Positions 1 to 10,770 of a DNA stretch of 64,000 bases are shown one piece after another. Position numbers and translations under genes: made by a program. The notes under the pieces are model-generated. The model made no database searches. It had not been told where the DNA came from and was given only the letters and a program-made list of their open reading frames with translations. Every line of letters starts with the position of its first letter. Positions within the stretch are counted from its first letter, which is position 1. The stretch comes from Amphibalanus amphitrite. Its lineage: Eukaryota > Arthropoda > Thecostraca > Balanomorpha > Balanidae. The stretch is from assembly GCF_019059575.1 (NCBI RefSeq), contig NW_024881786.1:124001-188000 (forward strand), in the 5' to 3' direction.

Positions 1-2807
1 CGCCGCCGGTCAGGGTGGCCGGCCGGCCGCTCCGCCCCGGGTCCCTGTCGGCCGGTCCACACCAGCTGCCTTTTACGTCGCGCCGGACAGCCGCGCCCCG
101 ACCTCCCGGGCCGCTCCCTCGCACACGGCTGCAGACCGCGGCGCCTGCAGACTGACCCGGCCCGGTCCGGCGGCAGATGGACGGACGCGGAGCTCGGGAG
201 GGTTCCACCCGGTCCACCAGACGACTACACGCAGCAGGCGCAGGTAACAACGTCCCCGAGCCGTCCAGCGGGAGACATACCGCGGGCCGTACGCACCTGG
301 ACGTCAGCGACTGGCGGCGGCTGTTGTTTTCGTTTGTCGGATGGCTGAAAATGCCCGGCTGATCATATTAGCGACAGACGCGCATACGAAACAGCCCCCT
401 GCGATGCTTGTGAGCATTCTACTGTCCCTCGGAACTGGTCGTTCCGCTTTTTAGTTCACCAGCGCGGCCCAGCATCACCTGCCGCTCTTGCAGCACGGCT
501 GGACCTGCAACATCACCTGTCTTACCTGTGGCACCCCCGGTAGCTGCCGGCTCCGGCAGCTGAGGTGTCGGTATCGGTGCGGTCACTGAGGTGTCGGTGT
601 CGGCTCCCCAGTGACCGGGTGGTGTCGGTTCCGTCTCCTCAGTTCCCGGCGCGGTGCCGGGGTCGCCGGGGTCGGTCGCCGGACCGGCCCGGCCCGGCCG
701 TCCGTGTCCGGCCTTGTGTCGGCACCCACCGGCCGGCGTCCAATGGATGGGTGCCATTAGGTCGCCGCGCCGCGACGACGGCGCAGATTTGTAACCTTGT
801 GCAAGCGGGCATTGTTTTCGGGGAGGCGCGCCGGCAGCAGCGGGCGCGGCCGGTGCGCCCGGCGCGCCGAGCTCCTGTCCGGCCAGAGCGCCCCGTGTCA
901 GAGGTGCACGGCCGGTGCACACTGTCCCACGCACCGCCGCCCCTTCAAAGGCGACCGGCCGACGGACAGCACCGGCCCGCAGTCAGCCCGGCCTGTCGGC
1001 GAGTGATCAAACGCGACCGGCGGCGCCCCGCGGACCCCGCAGCGCCGCGGCTGGGCGGCTCAGAGAGGACCGTGTCAGCGGGGTGTGGGTGGAGTGCGGG
1101 TCTTCACTGTCTGCTGCCGAGCTCATGCCGAGTTCTTGACTCTCCGCGGGTCTATATCGCTATATCATGACGGTCTAAATGACGGTGTCTATGCATAATT
1201 ATTACTGGTATTTGCGGTATACCCCCAAAACAATCGCATGGTAGGTACGTATGTACATGACTTTCAAGTTATTAAAGGAAAGTTTTCCCTCATAGTCGCT
1301 CCTGTTTTCATGCTGACTGGAATTCTTATGCGGCAGGTCTGTTTACAGATGACTTTCTTCCATTTGATAGCTAGGTGAGTGCGATTCTAAGGCTGGTGAA
1401 TCACTTGGCCAGTGCCAGGCCGGCCGTCTGGAGGCGGAATAGTATCCGTTTCTCTGCAGCCCCCGCACCTCTGACACCGGGTGACTCTGGCCTCTGAGGC
1501 CGGCCGTCACTCATTCCCCGCGCGCGCTCCACGGCGTCCGCGTCACATAAAATGCGCCTCGGATTGGCCGCATGTATGCATATGAGCGCGAATGGTCGCC
1601 TCGTGCGCTTTGGCGCAGGACAGCAAAAGGCGCACTGCGCGGTGCAATAGCGACTGACTCGACCGGTACATCAGCGCCGCGACAGCCGTCAACTGGGACG
1701 ATCCTGGGAGGCCAAGCGGGAGTTACTGAGATGAGTGGGAAACGTCAACAGAGCGGCGCAGCAGAACATACCTGCTGCTTGCAAACATTTTAGTTGGCGA
1801 CTGGCGTTCTTTATAGCTAAAGGAAGACGCCATGAAGAGGTCCTAAGGTAATATCAAAAGGGTACTTTTCTGTTGATTTAGAGGCAAGGATTTAGAAAAT
1901 AAATCAGTGAGTTTACCTAATACCTACATATGGGTAAAGGTATTTCGCCGAGCTCCCACCGACGTGAAGGCGCGTCAACAAATGCTCATCCGGTATTGAG
2001 GCAAATCTATGAAGTTTCGTTACACCTGTGCTCATGACTGTTGTAACCGTTACACTTTTGTTGTGTAAGTATGCCGATGCCCGATGCTGCTTTTATGTTT
2101 TTAAGAAGACCCATCCTCGCTGCTTCATGCGCCGACTCTTGTGCAGCACCTGCGGCATCACCTCTCCAACAGGCCCTGCACTATACCGCAGAGGGGGCGG
2201 ACTACCGGCCAGGCCGAGCCCCGGCGCTCCCACGGCTCACACGTCCCTGGTGTGTCTTATCGCACCCCGACAGCACGCCGACAAATACCCGCTGCGGGCC
2301 GCTCGCAGCGCGGCAATTTGTGCCGCGCCGAGACAAATGAGCGACACCTGCGGCCGGTAGCGCCGGGCAGCGGGGACTGACCGGCCGGGCGTGACCGGTC
2401 GGGACGCAGGACTGGGGTCGCAGGCGGCACCGGGGTCGTAGGCGGGACCGGGGTCGCAGGCGGGCCACCGTCCGCCGGGCGTGACCGGTCGGGCCGCGGG
2501 ACCGGGGTCGCGTCTGGGCCACTGTCCGCCGGCCGCGTGGGTGCCGCCGCCGACACCTGCTCGGCACTGACATCAGTATGCGGCGGGCCGGCCGCCTCCC
2601 TCTGACCGGGCGTACGAGCCGTTCGCCGAAATCGGCCCCATCGGCGGCTACTCGCGTCTCAAAGCGGTGCCATTACTCGCCGGCCGGCCGATAAGGCGTG
2701 TCGAGCTCTGTCGGCCGGCGATGAGCGCCGTTTGTCTGTCGGAGGCGGTTTGTCCCGGGTCGGGATGGACTGCGGACAGGCGGCTGTGTAGTGTGTAGTG
2801 TGAACAC
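1..2807. other. GC-rich unique DNA, no gene recognised
   Basis: The first 1.15 kb and 2.15-2.75 kb are very rich in CpG and GGCCGG words. The part between (about 1.18-2.1 kb) is more AT-rich. Open frames exist in several phases but are arginine, proline and alanine rich, overlap on both strands and match no family I know. I see no RNA gene or transposon end here. Short GGGACCGGGGTCGCAGGCGG-like words recur at 2395-2510, a degenerate tandem tract. Confidence 0.5.
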
Positions 2808-3072
2808 TAGCGATGTCAATTACGGAAAATCGGAATACCGATACCAAGCCAAATACCAACCAAAACCGTGGAGAATTACCGAAACCAAACCAACTAGGGA
2901 ACATGAGGAAAATACCAACTTTTTACCGATTTCTTAGCAGCTCTTAAACGTTAGCAAGGGTTTATGATACCAAACAAAATACCAAAGACATTAGGATTGA
3001 AATACCAAATACCGAGTTGGTATCGGTTTGGTATCGGTATACCAGAAAGTTGGTATCCGATTGACATCTCTA
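2808..3072. mobile_element. hAT-type miniature element, 265 bp
   Basis: The ends are inverted repeats: TAGCGATGTCAAT on the left, and the complement of ATTGACATCTCTA on the right. The element is flanked by a perfect 8-bp duplication, GTGAACAC, at 2800-2807 and 3073-3080. An 8-bp duplication with T at position 2 and A at position 7 is typical of the hAT superfamily. The interior is AT-rich, made of repeats of the word ATACCGATACCAA and its complement, and has no coding capacity. The same ends occur on the longer copy at 55511-57569. Assignment to hAT rests on duplication length and end pattern only. Confidence 0.8.
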
Positions 3073-3123
3073 GTGAACACTACTGACGCTGTCCGGGGTC
3101 GGGGGACGGGGTGGACCCGGGCC

Positions 3124-3310
3124 GTGCTGTGGGGAGGCGCTGTAGGTCGGAGGCTCCACTGACGCTGTCAGGGGGACGGATGGACTATGTGCTGTGCTGT
3201 GGGGAGGCGCTGTAGGTCGGAGGCTCCACTGACGCTGTCAGGGGGACGGATGGACTATGTGCTGTGCTGTGGGGAGGCGCTGTAGGTCGGAGGCTCCACT
3301 GACACCAGTG
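3124..3310. repeat. 70-bp tandem repeat, about 2.7 copies
   Basis: The word GGGGAGGCGC starts at 3131, 3201 and 3271, giving an exact 70-bp period. The copies are nearly identical, which suggests recent duplication. The surrounding sequence is unique. Confidence 0.9.
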
Positions 3311-3568
3311 TGTTGCCCCAGCGGAGTTGCTCAGCTCGGTGACAGGCTCACACCTGGCGCCGACCGCCACAGCAACCAATGATCGGGCGCGGCTGATCAT
3401 CACTCACCGACAGTCGTCAGCCGCCAACACAATGGTGCAAGCCATGCACGTATGCAATTACAAACATACAAACGGGTGTGAGACTGCACTGCAAGTGACC
3501 GGGATTCTTGAATACTTTGAAGTTTTCGTTATGGATTGTAAGACATATTTCACGTTTTTTTATCTTAA

Positions 3569-4487
3569 CCCTCGCCCATGTAGGGGGGGGGGGTTGGTGC
3601 AACCTCCCCCCCCCCCTGAGGTTTTTCTTAGCTACACGCCGAACCGTTTCAGATAGCCTGCTCAAATTTTCAGTACCCTCTGGGACATCCTTTGCGCAAC
3701 TTTTGGTATTTTTTTGTCAAGGTCATGTCAGGTCACGGAGTTATGACGTCATAAAGGGAACAACCTCCGGCCAGATTTACGCTAAATTGGAGATTGCTTC
3801 ACATTGGTATAAATGCCGACTGACCTGACACACTGATGGATTGTTTTAGAATCACAACTGGCTGATTTGACATTGGCACAATGTCCGTTGACATTTTGAA
3901 GGTCACTAAAGGTCAAGGTAAGGTCAGTGACCTCGGTTGACCTGTAATGACTTCTTGTACTTGTATGCCTTTTCGGGGTATTTTGATGCCCTGAATTCGA
4001 ATTTGTTATCCATTTCAGGCATCGTTGGTTGTTTCTTGTAGTTCATTTTGGGTCAGGGTCAGGTCAGTGACGTCACACGCCTGACGTGACCCAATGCACA
4101 AATGACCTTGCAGACTTCCGATGCTCCCAACGCATCATTTGTAGAGTTATGACATCGAAATACACACCAAACGATAGAGAATTGATCAAGGATCACGATA
4201 GTGAAGGTTTCAAGTCAATATCTCTTACCGTTTTGCCGCAATCGGTGCGGAAATCTGAAAAAGTTAGATTTTTCCGAAAATTTGACCTTTGACCGGTCAT
4301 AAGTAGGTGAAATGTTGACCTAGGACCAATAAATATACCACCAATCGCGAGATCTCGTTGAGAGCAATCTGTTGGTGTTTTCCGCTAAGCTCTACGATGC
4401 TCCGTTTTCAAACGCCAGGGGGGGGGGTCGCACCAACCCCCCCCCCTGCATGGACGAAGGTGGCAAAACACCGTTTACGGGCGAGGG
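3569..4487. mobile_element. TTAA element copy 1 (CCCTCGCC family), 919 bp
   Basis: It is bounded by TTAA at 3565-3568 and 4488-4491, and both ends read CCCTCGCCC inward. TTAA duplication with termini starting CCC is the hallmark of piggyBac-type elements. There is no transposase frame, so this would be a non-autonomous member. Just inside each end lies a G-run, short palindromic core, C-run hairpin (about 3582-3616 and 4420-4446). The interior has TGACGTCA at 3744-3751 and AGGTCA half-sites. These form a DR4 at 3900-3915 and a perfect IR1 (AGGTCAGTGACCT) at 3921-3933. Copy 2 at 4963-5883 lies in the opposite orientation. Naming the superfamily is inference from ends and target. Confidence 0.8.
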
Positions 4488-4962
4488 TTAAATGTCTTAT
4501 TGATTTTCTTCATAGGTATGTTACACAATTGATTATAAAACCATTCTTGAATGCCGTGTATTCTGAATATTCAGTGAGCGTAAACAACCTACCCGGCCAA
4601 GGCACATTGGTTAAATAAAGTGCACACATTTGTAGCGAGAAGTCACGCATTGTAGCCCTCCTACCCAGTGCGGTAGCCGAACTGGGCCCGCGGTTCCCGG
4701 AAGGACTGGTCAGTGGTCACTGGTCAGTATTCAGCAGTCAGTCAGTGGTCAGTGGTCAGTGGTCAGTGGTCACTGGTCACTAGTCACTGGTCAGTGATCA
4801 CTGGCTCACTGGCTACCTCAGAGGGGAGACCGTCGCCGCGCCTGTCAGCACTCATCCGTCCCGTGTCAGTTGTCTGCCCTGCCGGGTGTCAACTGTCTGC
4901 TCTGCCGGGTGTCAGCTCTGTCCCCCGCCCGGTGTCAGTAGCGGCGGAACACCTTCAATTAA
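4488..4962. repeat. Spacer between two TTAA elements, with GGTCAGT tandem tract
   Basis: This 475-bp spacer holds a degenerate 7-bp tandem tract of GGTCAGT / GGTCACT at about 4706-4815. After it come short repeats of the word GTGTCAG and CTGCCGGGTGTC (4864-4940). No gene is visible. Confidence 0.7.
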
Positions 4963-5883
4963 CCCTCGCACGACCAGGCCATTTCTCATAACACGAACGA
5001 CCAGGGGGGGGGGGGTTGTTACGACCCCCCCTGGCGTTTCGAAACGGAAGGTCGTAGAGCTTAGCGGAAAAAACCAACGGATTGCTCTCAACGAGATCTC
5101 GCGATTGGTGGTATATTTTTTGGTCCTAGGTCAACATTTGACCTACTTATGACCGGTCAAAGGTCAAATTTTCCGAAAAAATCAAACTTTTTCAACTTTG
5201 CGCAACGATTGCGGCAAAACGGTGAGAGATATTAACTTCAAACCTTCAACAACGTATTCCCCACTCAATTCTGCATCATATACCATGTTGATGTTGTTGT
5301 TGATGGATGTTGGACCACTCATGACGTCATACCTCTCTAATCTGACATGACCCGGCCATTTTGTTTATTTCAAAAGTTAGTCAATAGATGTCCCAACATG
5401 TCTGGAAAGTTCTATTAGCATACATGCACTACTCCACATGCAATCGTAAAAAAGCTGGAGGCGCATTTATCAGACACTCACTTCTCAGAAATGGCGGCGT
5501 ACGCTGTACCTCTTATGACGTCATAACTCCGTGACCTGACCTGACCCGGTCAATTTTCTTGCACCACACGATAGCCAATGCTTGCCCCAACATGCATGGG
5601 AAGTTTCATCATGATCCATCAAACAATGTGGGTATCACCGGCAGAAAACCTAGGGATTCGGCGCACACGTTTGGTAACTGTCGGCCGGAGGCTGTACCTC
5701 TTATGACGTCATAACTCCGTGACCTGACATGACCCGATCAATTTTTTTTTCGGCAAAAGATGCGCAAAGGTTGCCCCAGAGGGTATTGAAAATTTCAGCC
5801 CGCTACGACAAGCCGTTTAGCGTGCACTTCGAAAAAACCTCAGGGGGGGGGGGGTTGATACAACCCCCCCAGGCGTTCTAGGG
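4963..5883. mobile_element. TTAA element copy 2 (CCCTCGCC family), 921 bp, inverted relative to copy 1
   Basis: TTAA at 4959-4962 and 5884-5887 flank termini CCCTCGCA and, read inward, CCCTAGAACGCC. Hairpin modules sit at about 5003-5032 and 5835-5868. The region after the left hairpin matches the complement of the right part of copy 1 (the stretch with GACCGGTCAAAGGTCAAA), so the two copies face opposite ways. Three TGACGTCA palindromes lie at 5322-5329, 5516-5523 and 5704-5711. No transposase frame is present. Confidence 0.8.
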
Positions 5884-5887
5884 TTAA

Positions 5888-6661
5888 GGGGAAGGGGGCT
5901 CTGCCGACTTTTGGTCCCATTCTTTCCATGCAACGCCCATAGGGCTAATGTTAAAATGGCAAAATCAAGGGGGGCACGGTGCCCCCCCCCCCCCTCCCCG
6001 TTCCGCCGCCTATACCCAGTGTCAGTTCTGTCACCTGTCCGGTGTCAGCTGTCAGCTGCCGTTGTCAGATGTCTGGTCTGCCGGTGTCGGGTGTCGCCTC
6101 GACCGGACCTCCCGGGCCGCGGCCGCAGAGCCCCTGTGTACAGACATGCTCGGTGCATGTGTAGCGGGCGGGGTGGGGCGGGACGGAGTGGTGTCGCCGT
6201 GCCCCTCCCCTCCCCTCCCCTCTCCTCCCCTGTCCTGTCCGGGGCCAGGGGTGCGGTCACCGCGCCCGCCCTGCCCGGCCGCTCCTTGATTTCTATGTGT
6301 TTGGACCCGCGTGCAATGTGACCCCGCCCATACTCAATTGCATTTTGCGTTAAGGGCGACTAATAACCAAAGTATCGACACCTGTATGCTCGTGAGCACA
6401 TCAAAGGCTACCACGCCGCACTCCTGGAAAATGCCCGCATGCAGTTGGCGACATTATTATTTCACTGAACCCGCGGTCTGCTCCCTTCTCCACTCGCTTC
6501 TGTTGGTTACTGGCTGCGATCAAAAAGAAAGTGAGCCAGGTTTTAGACAACACCACTTGAATTACATGTAGAAATGTAGAATTACCCCGAATGTAGAAAC
6601 CGATTCGGGGCCAATAGCAGCTGAAACCTTGGCAGTTATGACTGCCGCGGGCCACCATTCG
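5888..6661. other. Unique sequence with an isolated G/C hairpin
   Basis: A solitary hairpin GGGGGGCACGGTGCCCCCC sits at about 5969-5990. It has the same plan as the hairpins in the TTAA elements but no element ends around it that I can define. The rest is C-rich low-complexity DNA (6195-6245) and unique sequence with no gene recognised. Confidence 0.5.
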
Positions 6662-6836
6662 CCGTCCACCGTCCATGTCCACCGTCCACCGTCCACCGTC
6701 CACCGTCCACCGTCCGCCGTCCACCGTCCACCGTCCACCGTCCACCGTCCACCGTCCACCGTCCACCGTCCACCGTCCGCCGTCCACCGTCCACCGTCCA
6801 CCGTCCACCGTCCGCCGTCCACCGTCCACCGTCCAC
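6662..6836. repeat. 7-bp tandem repeat (CCGTCCA)n
   Basis: About 25 copies of a heptamer, with occasional CCGTCCG variants spaced regularly (higher-order pattern). Because 7 is not a multiple of 3, it opens frames on both strands. These frames are artefacts. Confidence 0.95.
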
Positions 6837-8035
6837 CCCCGGTCCACGGGGCCTGTCACGTGTCGGTCAAAGGGGTGGAGCGACCGGGCGTCCGGCTCCG
6901 AGCGCATGAATAACGCTGGCACGCCGTAAATTGTCCTCTGCAACAATGCTGACCTCATGCGGCCCGTGTCGGCGGCGATAGCCGAGATTCGGCCGCCCCG
7001 CCGCGGCCCGACACCGGCACTGCTGCTCTCTGCGGTCAGACGCGAGCAGACGATCTTGTTCCAGCTGTTAGTGGACATTGGCTAATTCCGGGGCGTCGAG
7101 GACGATTGGGAATGCACGATTCGGAATCCATTAACTTTCACTTGTGCACAATAGTGCAAGAACCTAAAATGATTCATTTGTTCTTAGGTTAGGTATCTAT
7201 TTGAAATTTGCTCTTACTTATGGCGGCATGTGCAATAAAACGTCTTTATTACTTGGCAGTTGGCTATGCATTAAACTGGACGTTGTGCTGATTGTGTTTT
7301 ACCGTCAATGCCCTTCCCCAAAATTTATATGGATTTTCTTGCATAGAAATGGTCGCAGCAGTGGACCGTGCGAAATATACGGCATAGATCTAACACATCA
7401 GGCATTTAACTCGTGCTTGGCTGGCGGGCTGAGCAATGTGCATACACAGCCCAATCTCATTTCTCTGCAATACGTTTTGAATCGGTCAACGTATCAACAC
7501 GAGACTTTCTTTACCTTCGGCTGCATCAATTTTACAGCTTATGGGCAAATAAACATTTCGTAACTCTGTGCTATAGGTCGGCCGGAAATGACGTCAGAAG
7601 GACGTCTTGTTCGGGAGTTATATTTTTTATTTCCTTTTTTCTTTTACTTGAAAATATTTCATAGAACAATCTACTGAAGAAGCTGTAGCCTGATAGGTAC
7701 CATCAGAAATGGCAAAGTTATGCGCATTTACATTGTTCCGTTGTCAACTCCTTGCCATTATTAATATTTCAGCTGCACTTTTCAGTGCGTTTTAGTAATT
7801 ACACACCAAAACAAACATCACCATCGTGCATGTATAGTTGAGCTCAAACTTAAACTAAAAGTACTTTTTGTTAAATAAAACAAGCTTCAAAATTCGACTT
7901 TTTTGCCTGCAAATCCGCGGTTTTGCAGGCATTTCAAAAAGGCAGCGCGGGTTTTAGCGCATTTTTCTGCACAACTTCAATTTATTTTGAAGTTCCGTCG
8001 ATTGATAAGAGTAAAAGTAGGTATGTATAAAAGTA
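6837..8035. other. AT-richer unique DNA with a fragment related to the right-hand TTAA elements
   Basis: A 120-residue open frame at 7201-7563 matches nothing I know and lacks coding character. The stretch 7572-7616 (GGTCGGCCGGAAATGACGTC and following) matches the complement of about 62665-62707 inside the TTAA element at 61689-62864 over roughly 45 bp. It is therefore probably a relic of that family. No host gene is recognised. Confidence 0.5.
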
Positions 8036-8049
8036 CAGTGTGTCCCAAA

Positions 8050-8731
8050 AATAATGTCACACCCTTCCAGCGTCAATTGCATGAAAATAACAAACATGAG
8101 AAGTGCGCTTTTCTTACATATGTATCCCACCTTCTCCCTGATACGGGCAAGCATACGGTCCGGGACATCAGACATCAACATGCCCAGCTTCTGTGGACTG
8201 ATCTTGGACCAGACAGTTCGAACGTTCCGGGTCAGCGTGCCTTCAGATTATGCTGGTGCCATTTTGTTCACCTCTTACCGGACGATCGCCCTAAAATTTT
8301 CTCTCGGCGACAGGCTAGGACTATTTCCCGGTCATTTGTCCTTCTCCCAGAATGCTGGGAAGTTCGATCTGGACCAGTCCTGCGTCGTTCTAGCTCGATG
8401 AGTCGGGGCGCCGACCCATCGAAAGATGACCCTGGACATGTTCAGCAGAAGTTCTCGGCTGGAGGGCTTCAGCTTTAGAGACAACCTCCGGTACCGATGG
8501 ATTGTCGACTTGGAGACTGCATGACTGTTGGCAACATCTTCCTTGTCAGTTTCCTTGTGGATAAACCCGTCTTTATCTCCGCACTTCGCAATGACGATCT
8601 GCGCTATACCCGGCTGGCGGAAGTATTCCTGCCGCGACCTAGCTTGTTCTCAGGCGTCTATCCGCTTCTGTCGCGTGTCAACCAGCGCCAAATCGTGCGG
8701 CAACTCACATGGGTGTAGAAACGTTTTCAAA
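8050..8731 (-). pseudogene. Broken Tc1/mariner transposase, DDE domain remnant
   Basis: Reading the minus strand from 8731 down gives a helix-turn-helix-like stretch ending SKSTIHRYRR. This is followed directly by a segment with GAPTHRARTTQDW, then SNFPAFWEKDK, a stop at 8332-8334 where a tryptophan is usual, PGNSPSLSPRENF, and a C-terminal tail RMLARIREKVGYI. In the family the QDGAPAH and WPxNSPDLxPIEN blocks carry the second and third catalytic acids. Here the second aspartate position is valine (WVGAPTH) and the glutamate of REN is kept. The gap between these two positions is 37 residues, as in DD37E-type members. The first catalytic aspartate region is missing. The gene cannot be active because of the internal deletion, the stop and the lost aspartate. 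The next element inserted at about 8732 cuts it from its 5' end. Confidence 0.75.
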
Positions 8732-9751
8732 GTTGGTGTGGAGTTTACAGCCATTCTCGAAAACTACCCCCATTTTTTGCCGACCCCAAAATCTCATCGG
8801 ATCTGCATCGATCTCAGGGGGTACTCGGTCGGAAGCTGGGGGAGGCAAACTGCCTCGCTTGCCCCCCCCCCCCGTGGCGACGCTAATGGTGTTGAAAGCC
8901 TTCGCTGGCTAGAAGAGCTTGGAGGGGGTTTGAGCAACCACTAGAACAGACCCTACCCAGTAAACATGCCGACGTCGGCCCGACGTCGGCCGACGTCGGG
9001 GTGACGTCGGCAACTCGGCATCGGCATGCCGACGTCGGCCCGACGTCGGTCCAACCTCGGCACGACGTCGGCTGGATGTCGGATATGCCCGCATGTACCG
9101 ACGTCCAGCCGAGGTCCAGCCGACGTCGGGCCGACGTCGGACCGAGATCAATTGCTGAGGTCCAGCCGACGTCGGGGCGACGTCGGACCGACATCGGCCG
9201 CTGTTTTGACCGTTAAAATAATATAAAATACATGTTTCATGTTTCATAAAGAGCTTCTGTATCCAAAATATCCTCAGGAAACTCAAATCTTCCTCCACGC
9301 CGCAACCCCGTGATCCGGACTGGACGGGAAACTTTATCCCATTTGGGATTGCCCGTAAGCCGAGCTCGCCCGTAGCCGGGTGCGGTGAGTGCTTGGGGGC
9401 TGCTCGGCCTATCCTTTGGTCAGGCTCAGCCCCGGCAACTCACCAGGGCCGGGCCCAGTTCATATAGAAAGGCCAGTCGGCAAGTGTCACTTTGCCAAAG
9501 TGCCACTAATCAAAGGGACACTTTGGGAAACGTTGGTGCAGGTGTGTAAGAGTGGCTATATGAATCCATTGTGGGGTCGCCCTTTCCAATAAGTGTCACG
9601 TAACAGCAATGGGACCAGGAACTCTATATGAACTGGACCCAGGGTGCTCGCCAAGAAGACCAATGTCTCCATCCTATCATCCTTCCGGCTCTGAAATGGT
9701 CTTGTCAGACCGAAAGGGCATAACCCAACAAAACAAACTATATTTGCTATC

Positions 9752-9850
9752 TGGATGCGTGGTGAAGTGGTTAGCGCACTAACCTCGCGTTCAAATGACC
9801 CTGGGTTCGAATCCCATCGCCGGCTGATGCTTTTGGCGTGTTGTCCCAGC
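9752..9850 (+). mobile_element. tRNA-derived short interspersed element (head and short body)
   Basis: GTGGTGAAGTGGTTAGCGCA at 9759-9778 fits a tRNA D-arm / A-box. GGTTCGAATCC at 9804-9814 fits the T-arm / B-box of an RNA polymerase III promoter, at tRNA-like spacing. The segment between does not fold as a convincing anticodon arm and no terminal CCA or clean acceptor stem is seen. It reads better as a tRNA-derived element or pseudogene than as a working tRNA. A short body follows (TTTTGGCGTGTTGTCCCA). A truncated second copy of B-box plus body is at about 9872-9925. Confidence 0.65.
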
Positions 9851-9871
9851 ACACATGCCGACGTCGGCGAC

Positions 9872-9925
9872 TGGGGGCTCGAATCCCGCCGCCGGTTGAT
9901 ATTTTTGGCGCGTTGTCCCAATAAA
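9872..9925 (+). repeat. Truncated second copy of the tRNA-like element tail
   Basis: GGGCTCGAATCCCG (a degenerate B-box) is followed by CCGGTTGATATTTTTGGCGC and GTTGTCCCA. This repeats the body at 9814-9850 with a few changes. Between the two copies is a 19-bp piece of the surrounding GACGTCGG repeat (about 9850-9868). Confidence 0.6.
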
Positions 9926-10506
9926 CATGCCGACGTCGGCCCCGTCGGTCCAACGACAAACGATCTCGTCAACCTCGGCAAACGACCTCGGCCCGACGTC
10001 GGCTCGACGTCGGCTGGACTTCGGCTGGACGTCGGAACATGCGGGCATATCCGACGTCCAGCCGATGTCGGGCCGAGGTTGAACCGACGTTGGGCCGACG
10101 TCGGGCCGAGCCTCGGCCCGACGTCGGGCCGACGTCGGCATGTTTACTGGGTATCATGCTCAAGCTCGGGTGGAAGCGCCAATCAGCTCGTTTATCGCCT
10201 TGCCAATCAGCTCAAAGACCGGGAACAGGGGGGAGTGAGGGCGATTGCCCCCAGCTTAAGAGCCGAGGGGGTGACGTCTCCCAACATTCATGCGGCGAGG
10301 AAGGATCTTTCCTCTTTTTGATGATGACTACACCGAACAGTAAGCAGACAACTGAAGTGGTCGAATTTCGACTCGAAGAGAGCGTCCGTCATTGGAACAA
10401 AGCGTAAATGCCGCTCAGTTTTCGGCCCTAAGAAGACCCTATCATCTTGCCCTCATTCATCTGTGAACTCATTCATAGTTTCGTCGCAACCGGCAAAACG
10501 CCAGAA

Positions 10507-10770
10507 AAAGTGTAATATGCGCACAGCGTAATGTGCGTACAGGGCATGCATACTTGGCTCCCCGTCCTTCGAGGTCCTGAGAACGACAGCGGAAATTCGG
10601 TGACGATAAGCCAAGAGAGGTGGCCGAGGATCCTCCAGTGGTTCTTCCGCTCGCCGCAGCGCAGCTGTGCCGACACCATCAACAAGCAGTGGTTTCAGCA
10701 GGATGGAGACCATGCTTGCACCGTCCTGAAGACCATGTCTCAGTCTCAGAGAGTGGATGTGAAAAGTTTT
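10507..10770 (+). pseudogene. Second Tc1/mariner transposase fragment, plus strand
   Basis: The frame reads GPENDSGNSVTISQERWPRI, then about 18 residues later INKQWFQQDGDHACTVLKTM. In IS630/Tc1/mariner transposases (DDE_3 type) a G-N-x-V-T-x-x-x-x-R-Y block leads to a strand ending WFQQDGA.xH, whose D is the second catalytic residue. That residue is kept here, while the following residues are altered (DGDHAC). There is a stop just upstream (10513-10515), no N-terminal half and no third catalytic block downstream. The fragment overlaps in family position with the minus-strand relic at 8050-8731, so it is from a different element. Confidence 0.5.

Larger units (their letters stand above)
8956..10151. 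mobile_element. Palindromic TIR element rich in GACGTCGG, 1196 bp
   Basis: Both ends read CCCAGTAAACATGCCGACG inward and the identity runs about 34 bp. TA flanks both sides (8954-8955, 10152-10153). Arms of about 250-300 bp consist of repeated CCGACGTCGG and GTCCAGCCGACGTC words. They are inverted copies of one another: GATATGCCCGCATG at 9081-9094 pairs with CATGCGGGCATATC at 10038-10051. The centre holds unique DNA and a tRNA-like sequence. A further imperfect inverted pair containing CCAGTTCATATAGA lies at about 9450 and 9627. No transposase frame is present. The frames rich in DVGPTSARRR are repeat artefacts. Confidence 0.75.

Noticed and set aside
9752-9830. Functional tRNA gene
   Set aside because: A- and B-box words are good, but the acceptor stem and anticodon arm do not pair convincingly and the tail is duplicated as a repeat. 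A tRNA-derived element is more likely.
8956-10151. CRISPR-like array
   Set aside because: The repeats are short, self-complementary and without regular unique spacers, and the sequence is eukaryotic. It is a palindromic transposon.
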